Shown piece after piece: positions 57,077 through 64,000 of a stretch of DNA of 64,000 nt. The DNA lies in assembly GCA_000149265.1 (NCBI GenBank), contig CH002989.1:137336-201335 (forward strand), written 5' to 3'. Source of the stretch: Ciona savignyi (taxonomy: Eukaryota > Chordata > Ascidiacea > Phlebobranchia > Cionidae). Below the pieces are notes generated by a model, which worked only from the letters and a program-made list of their open reading frames with translations, searched no databases and was not told where the DNA came from. Each line of letters begins with the position of its first letter. The first letter of the stretch is position 1. Position numbers and translations under genes: made by a program.

Positions 57077-59055
57077 ATGAAAAAAGTATTTCCTGAAAAA
57101 TTAAAAATAAAATGTAGAAAATTCGCGGTTGGTCTTTGCCCATTTTGTACTGCATGTTGTTGCTATTACTTATTTTCCACACACTGTAAAGAGCAATAGG
57201 CGATGATGGTTTCGAATAATCTGAAGTAAATCCACGAATCGTCGTTGTTTATTGAGTACGTCATGTTTTCATTAAATGACTTACTACCCCTTTATACATT
57301 ATGTTAAGTGATGGCCTCTTTGGAGAGAGATCGTAGATGATATAAACAAGTAGTTTTAAAGATCATAAATGCAATCAAGTTACATTACGTCATCAAAGGT
57401 ATCAACCCAAGAAGAATTGTTCCTGTTTTGCCGTGGTCATCGTATGCGTTTTATTCATAGTTCCTGTGTGTTTTGCTGTGTTTATATATATCGGTGAATA
57501 AAATCAACCTTCCGTGACGGATTACGCATTATCGGGGTCATATTGGACTATTAGCTAATGAAGGGATCGTCTGACAAGATTTAGCGCCAAGCATAAGCAA
57601 CAAGTATATACTTGTTTTTATGTTCCCCTACAAAAATATACCATTATTATTGTGTTTGAATATATTTTCGCCTTTTCTTTGATTGTTGTACGATTTTTAT
57701 TATGTAACTTAATTCAAATGTTTAATCAATAAGAGATGTGAGGACCCTTTCGAAACAGTTAACTTTATGTCGATACATTTAACAGTTAGCTTTATGTCGA
57801 TATTGTTACAGAATTCCTATGGTTTCTCAAGACGCTGTCTTAACGGCCTACCGTTGGACCAATTACGAGGGCTTGCAACGTTTTTCGCTTTATAAAAATA
57901 CTACAGTTTACAAAACACAAATACGACTAATAAAAAGATCAGCAATTCAAAATATGTCTGCACGGTTTGGAAGCCAAGAGAGAACTACTTTTTAGAAGCA
58001 TAAATTCAAAGACGTCACGTTAATTAGCACAGCACCTAGCGTTGATTACTCGAATACCCCGAGAGATAAAAACGTGCGTGTAAAATTAGTCCAGCAAGAT
58101 AAAAATGATTAAAAGGTGCAAAGGGTGTAAACTCGTGTAAAATAAAAGGGGACAAACAAAAGGCGTAAAACAGTGTATTAAAATTGTATAAAATGGTGTT
58201 GTTAAAAGTGTATAAAAGGTGTACAAAAATGTGTAAAAGACATATATAAGAGTGTATAAAATCATAACAAAACAAACGAGCCCCCGTGCGCGTTACAATA
58301 TAAGTAATTACAACCAGCGTCCGCTTTTTTTCGTTATTTATCAGGTAAGCTGGATCTTTTAAAGTTTTGCAACTGATCTTTTCATACAAGTTGTTGGTAT
58401 ACCCAACGTGCATGATTATTATTAATATTAAATCATGGTCAATTGAGATTTCAATAGTAAAAACAAACAAGCATACGATAGAGACGTTTATACTGTTGAA
58501 GTTAGTCCATTATTAGTCAAGAATTATAAGGCGACGTCTGCTAAGTACCTACCCCAAAGACACAGACGACATTCAGTCAACTTCGATTCAACAAACATTG
58601 GACTGCAGTATCTAAGAAAATAAATGTAATATGCAACGAAAAATATTCACAAAGACGCGACTGTGAGTATAATATGACAATTACCCGTGGTATAACGTAG
58701 TTGTCACACGTAGGAGTATTGAAATAACTTGTATTAGTCCGGGCAAATATACTGTTGGGTTGGTACCTGGTCAGCACACAGTACACCTCGTACTAGGTTG
58801 TAGTAAAGACTCCAATAAACTACAGCAAGCTGGTAATTTGCATAGTTTTTATACTCTCCAGTTTTAATTAAAATTGTGTTTTCTAAGTCATGCTAAACAT
58901 CTTTAACTTTCTTAAAATCTCGGATTCAAAATGAACCCATAATTAACAGGTGCGAATCCCAGTGAAAATAGCTCTTTTTGGTTGTGTCATCTCGTTTTAG
59001 AATGTATGACTGATAACCTTACTATCACGCTTAAAACCATTCATAGTAATGTCAA
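57077..59055. other. 3' flank of lectin H, duplicated with that of G
   Basis: Copy of 50515-52411. About 57800-58300 is H-specific and includes a degenerate array of GTGTAAAA/GTGTATAAAAG motifs (58125-58265), which keeps a 144-codon minus frame open by chance. The 58800-59160 part is also present inverted at 13040-13450. No gene. Confidence 0.55.
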
Positions 59056-59549
59056 GCCAAGGAGGCGACATTAGTTCAAATTAGAGACGATTTGTGGCAT
59101 TTTTATTTTAGTCTAGCAATTGTTAAGATCTTGATAGCACTTAACAAAAAGCTTTACTAAAGAGTACACACCCGGTTTCCAAGAACAGCGGATATCGCGA
59201 CAAAAGCGTATACATATAGAAGAAAAAAAGACGATTACCCACGTGATAACGCCGCTTGAATTTTTACATTTATACAAAGATAAAACATGATTATCCTAGA
59301 CCAGCGTGGTTCAACTGCATGTCAGGAAATGTTGCCCTACCCTATTTTACCTTATTCCTACTTAAATATTTCCTCGACAAAATTAAAATACATGTTAATC
59401 TTCGTAATCGGTATATATTTTTGCACCATGTATAGACTAAATTATTTACATTTCATATTATTTAGCAGTATTCGTTGTTTTTGTGTTACTGATTTTCATG
59501 AATTCCTTATCGAACAAGATGTCATAATATTCGTGTCGTTGACGTATCC

Positions 59550-59622
59550 AATGAGACTTCAGCTAGCTGTGGGCTTTGGACATCTTCTGTGTATTGTGTA
59601 GAACAACATCGAGAGATCAGGC
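59550..59622 (-). pseudogene. Second copy of the transporter's terminal exon
   Basis: On the minus strand the acceptor CTTCTTTTCAG is followed by codons SLISRCCSTQYTEDVQSPQ, matching transporter exon 12 at 14112-14196 (SLISRCRSTQSTKDIQSP). The stop of exon 12 is not conserved. Surrounding homology spans about 59340-59720 against 13900-14290. No other transporter exon occurs here. Confidence 0.5.
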
Positions 59623-59861
59623 TGAAAAGAAGTACAAGGTGCTGTAACCAGATGGGAGGCACGAGCTCAAAGTAGTCTGACGATTGTCATTTATTCATCC
59701 ACAGGGTTAAACATGAGTAAAATAACCTATCGTCAGAAAACTTCGTCAGCATTTCTGGGTATAAATATAAATTTAATTACTGTTAGCTTAAACGAACCAT
59801 TAGATTGCAAAATATTTAGTATCTACTAAAACCACCATGGTGTTTATTTTCGTGTGAAAAG

Positions 59862-62800
59862 TTTCGTTTTTATGTTAGTTTTGCGACATTTTGTTTATTA
59901 ATATATACCTGACACTTCTCTCTAATGTCAATCTAAATTCAAAACATTTAGTGTTTTCAATTTTTATCGGTTGCACAGATTTAATTCACTCTTTAATTCC
60001 GTTTGTTTCTATTGCTGCCCGTAAAAAGTACTAACCAGTGTGTTATTTTCAATGTTGTGGGTTTTACCCTTTAATTATATTTATATAATTATAAAACAAA
60101 TACATTATCTTAGTATAAGAGGTCCAACTACATTTATTAACTGCACATGGAATCTCTATAATTCGAAATTGTTGTGGTATTTGCGTTAGTTTAACGAATC
60201 GTATAATCATAGAATTTGGGAAAATGATAACCCAAAATTCATTTAAGAAACACAATTTTTGTTTCTAGAAACGAAAATTTCGTTTCCCGAAACGAAAATT
60301 TTGTTTCTAGAAGCGTTAACGAAAAGTTTCCTTTTTATGTTATTTTACGACATTTTGTTTATTAATATATACCTGACACTTCTCTTATGTCAATCCAAAT
60401 TAAATATATACCTGACACCTCTCTAATGTCAATTCAAATTAAAATCATTATTTATGGCTAGGTGTTTCAGTTTTTATCGGTTGCTCACATTTAAATCACG
60501 CTTTAATTATATTTGTTTCTATTACCGCCCGTGAAAAGTACTAATAAGTGTGTTATTTTCAATATTGTAGGTTAATTTATTTATAATTTATTTAAATAAA
60601 TAGAACAAATACATTATCTTAGTATAAAAAGTTCAACTACATTTATTAACCGAACACGATATTTCTTTAATTGGAAATTGATGTGATATTGCGTCAGCTT
60701 AAGGAATTATATATTCATAGAATTTGGTAAAATGACAACCCTAAATTCATTTAAGAAACACAATTTTTGTTTTTAGAAACGAAAATTTTATCCGAGAGAC
60801 GAAAATTTTGTTTCTAGGAGCTATACGCGAAAAGTTTCGTTTTATGTTAATTTTATGACATTTTGTTTATTTATATTTACCTGACTCTTCTCTCTAATGT
60901 TAATCTAAATTAAAATCATATTTATGGCTAGTTGTTTTAATGTTTATCGGTTGCACACATTTAAATTACTGTTTAACCCTTTAACTGCCGGCTGTTTTTT
61001 CGGTCATTTTTCGGCTAAGTTGCCTTAGGTTAGAAGCTTCTGTACAAAAAACTATTGATATAATCAACAGAAAAGTTGTTCAGTAATAAATTTTTTTTGT
61101 TTTACATTAGTAAAATTTTGATGACGTCATGCATTGTGCAATGACGTCATGTGTTTCTATTTAGATCAACAAAAACTATCTTTTTTTCTCATTTACAAAC
61201 AAAACAGTATGTAGAAAAGTTGTTTATGATTATCTTTGGACCATTTTTGTACTACTTATTTTGTGATGACCTCACAACTTGACTGATGACGTCGTAAAAC
61301 GCAAATCAATTTTTTTTTTTTTACTTTTGCCCAATGAAACCCAAACACATGGCCACAGGAAAACAAAACTGATGCAAAACATCTTCAAAAAGGTTCTTCA
61401 TTGCTAAAACTACTTGAAAATGAAGCACAACTGCTTCCAGAATCACTATCAGCCAACAAAAGGGCAGCTTCTACACCAGAATATCTGTTTTTACCCTCCA
61501 AAAGCTCAAAAAATGGCCTAATCCAAAATGTACAAGCGAAAAACGAATGGATTGTTTTCAAACAAAACAAGCGAACCATGACGACAATAGGTTGAAAACT
61601 AATCGGGGACTAAAACAGTAATTAAACTAATTAAAACAACCAAAACCACACATATATTTATACGTTTTTAAAAACTTAAATAACTAAAAAATTTCAAATG
61701 CAAACCTATATATCATCTTATATTGGTAAACGCAGAAATTATTCAGCTCTCCAGCGCCATCTCACTGATCAAAATCGGCAGTATACTTTTCCATTTATGT
61801 CGACAGCGGCAGTTAAAGGGTTAATCCCGTTTGTTTCTAATACCGCCCGTTTAAGGACTAACCAGTGTGTTATTTTTAATGTGGTGGGTTTATATCCTTA
61901 TTTTTTATATAAATATAGAACAAATACATTATCTTAGTACAAAAGGTCAAACTACATTTATTAACCGAACACGCAATCTCTTTAATTCGAAATTGATGTG
62001 ATATTGCGTCAGCTTAACGAATCATATAAACATAGAATTTGGTTAAATGATAACTCTAAATTTATTTAAGAAACACAACTTTTGTTTCTAGAAACGAAAA
62101 TTTTAGCCGAGAAACGAAAGTTTCGTTTCCAGAAACGAAAATTGTGTTTTCAGAAACGAAAATTTTGTTTCCGGAAACGAAAATTTTGTATCTAGAAGCG
62201 ATAACGAAAACTTTCGTTTTTAGGTTATTTTTACCCACAGTTTGTTCATGTATATTTACCTGACACTTCTCTCTAGTGCCAATTTAATTTAAAATCATTA
62301 TTTATGCCTGGTTGTTTCAATTTGTATCGGTTGCACATATTTAAATCACTTTTTAATCCCGTTTGTTTTAAATACCGACCGTAAAAAGTACAAACCAGTG
62401 TGTTATTTTTAATGTTGTCGGTTTATACCTCTATTTTTATTTAAATAATTATAAAACAAATACATTATCTTAGTATAAAAGGTCCAACTACATTTATTAA
62501 CTGCAAACACAATCTTTTTCACTCAATTTTTTGTTGTATTATAGCGCCAGCATAACAAATCATATAATAATAGAATTTGGGAAAATGATAACCCACAATT
62601 CATTTAAGAAATACAATTTTGTGTTTCTTGAAACGAAAATTTTAGCCGGGAAACAAAAATTTCGTTTCCAGAAACAAAAATTTTGTTTCAAGAAGCGTTA
62701 ACGACAATTTCGTTTTTATGTTATTTTAACCTATAAGGTCTTTCATGTATATTTACCTGACACTTCTCTCTAATGTTAATCTAAATTAAAATAATAATTT

Positions 62801-63168
62801 ATGGCTAGTTGTTTTATTGTTTATCGACTGCACACAGTTAAAACATCCTCCAAACCCTTTTGTTTTTAATACCGCCCGTGAAAAGTACTAACCAGTGCGT
62901 TATTTTCAATGTCTTGGGTTTATACCTTTATTTTTATTTATATAATTATAGAACAAATACATTATCTTAGTATTAAAGGTCCAACTACATTTATTAACTG
63001 CACAGGCAATCTCTTTAACTCGAATTTTTTTGGTATTAGCATCAATATAACAAATCATATAATCATAGAATTTGGGAAAATGATAAACAATAATTCATTT
63101 AAAAAATACAATTTTTGTTTCTAGAAGCGAAAATTTTAGCCGAGAAACGAAAATTTCGTTTCCAGAAA
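59862..63168 (+). repeat. Satellite-like tandem array, ~500-bp unit, five copies
   Basis: Unit landmarks (GTTTATTAATATATACCTGAC, AACAAATACATTATCTTAGT, AAATTCATTTAAGAAACAC) recur with starts near 59870, 60333, 60842, 62217 and 62716; the third is lengthened by a piggyBac-type insertion. Each unit ends in a cluster of GAAACGAAAATTTCGTTTC-type palindromes (for example 60258-60312). No coding potential. Confidence 0.9.
60977..61820. mobile_element. piggyBac-type element inside the satellite
   Basis: 844 bp flanked by TTAA on both sides (60973-60976 and 61821-61824), with inverted ends CCCTTTAACTGCCGGCTG and the complement of CCCTTTAACTGCCGCTG. TTAA duplication and CCCTTTA-type ends are diagnostic of piggyBac. 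A 64-codon minus frame (61385-61579) ends in a serine/acid-rich stretch (LLADSDSGSSCASF), possibly a leftover of a transposase N-terminus. The element is too short to be autonomous. Confidence 0.9.
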
Positions 63169-63520
63169 AAGATAATACTTTTTAATTCAACGGGACTCTA
63201 ATCAAATTTGAAAACATACATTTTCTATACTACTAGGTTTCTGTGAATAAGCATATCCTTTTAGTTTGTACACGATATGTAGACATAACCCAAGTTTAAC
63301 ATTGTAATTCACTGCAATGTTTGTTTGTAAGTTATGAATAAGATATAATTCCAATGTATTATAAGCGACATTACAACACAACAATTATGTTGACATTGTT
63401 ATTTAAGCGCAATATTTGTTTCTTGTTTTAACTGCACCGCTGCAGTAGTTTTATTATAGATCCATGATTTATTTCTTATACTAACACAGTGCAAAGGCTT
63501 AAAGAAGATGTTGGGTACGA
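63169..63520. other. Flank of the satellite, copy of 13650-13850
   Basis: The stretch AACATACATTTTCTATACTA through GCAATGTTTGTTTGTAAGTT matches the region 3' of the transporter. No gene. Confidence 0.55.
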
Positions 63521-63524
63521 GATT

Positions 63525-63675
63525 ATTGGACGATTACCCACGTGATAACGCCGCTCGTTTTTTTACATTTATACAAAGATAAAACATGATTATCCTAGAC
63601 CAGCGTGGTCCAACTGCATGCTAGGAAATGTTGCCCTAACTTATTTTACCTTATTCCTACTTAAATACAATCAAT
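63525..63675 (+). repeat. Direct repeat of 59225-59370
   Basis: ATTACCCACGTGATAACGCC, ATCCTAGACCAGCGTGGT and ATTTTACCTTATTCCTACTT occur at both sites, bracketing the satellite array. Confidence 0.8.
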
Positions 63676-63692
63676 TAAATTGCACCCACACT

Positions 63693-64000
63693 ACGTCAAA
63701 TTATCAATATGTTCGCTTTGGGTTATAATGAAACAGCTTGGATATACCTAAATCGACGATTTGTTATAGTAAGTACATAAAAATCGGTAGATGGGTGGAT
63801 AACACATTTATAAATTTGGTCCCAAAAAATAAACCTTATATCTTGTTTGGTTTTCAAACGCGCGCCATGAACGCACCTACACCACGTCAAATTATCAATA
63901 TGTTCGCTTTGGGTTGACATGAAACAGCTTGGATATACCTAAATCGACGATTTCTTATAGTTAGTAGATGAAAATTGGTAAATGGGTATATTACATACTC
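63693..64000 (+). repeat. Tandem repeat, ~193-base period, two copies
   Basis: ACGTCAAATTATCAATATGT followed by AAACAGCTTGGATATACC occurs at 63693 and again near 63886; the second copy runs to the window end. Confidence 0.8.

Noticed and set aside
58036-58470. 144-codon minus-strand frame
   Set aside because: Half of it is a degenerate GTGTATAAAA array and the rest is duplicated non-coding flank that is not open behind lectin G.

Overview
This window is AT-rich, intron-bearing animal genomic DNA. Compact GT-AG genes, tRNA-derived SINEs, a BEL/Pao retrotransposon and many small DNA transposons suggest a tunicate, probably Ciona-like. That is inference; no organism marker was found. Three N runs (620-719, 17300-17409, 52412-52511) show it is an assembly scaffold.

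The main content is a cluster of eight copies (A-H) of one four-exon gene for a secreted protein: signal peptide, a ~90-residue domain that reads like an H-type lectin, and a C-type-lectin-like domain split over two exons. Order: A (-, 1-1237), B (+, 4701-6341), F (+, 9065-11419), C (-, 22166-23766), D (-, 30407-38771), E (+, 42261-44307), G (+, 47034-50470), H (+, 53012-55861). D, E and H have complete frames of 250, 252 and 252 residues with consistent splice phases. A, B, C, F and G each carry separate damage. A/B and D/E are head-to-head pairs inside a duplicated block (1-6682 matches 30477-44652). C is a third, partial copy of that block. G and H are a tandem ~6 kb duplication.

Between F and C lies a 12-exon SLC22-type organic ion transporter on the minus strand (14112-19616), interrupted by a gap in exon 6. 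Two orphan exon-like pieces of unknown genes sit at 25911-26009 and 27878-28129 (both minus).

Mobile DNA is heavy. A 7.05 kb BEL/Pao element (30778-37825) with LTRs differing at three positions sits in the last intron of lectin D, with a 5-bp target duplication; its gag-pol frame is broken four times, always by one base in the same direction. There are two SINE families, a 339-bp hAT element with a perfect 8-bp target duplication, a piggyBac-type element in TTAA inside a ~500-bp satellite, and a hairpin-ended element family carrying zero, two or four internal ~338-bp repeats. A G-rich ~42-bp minisatellite occupies 20403-21355.
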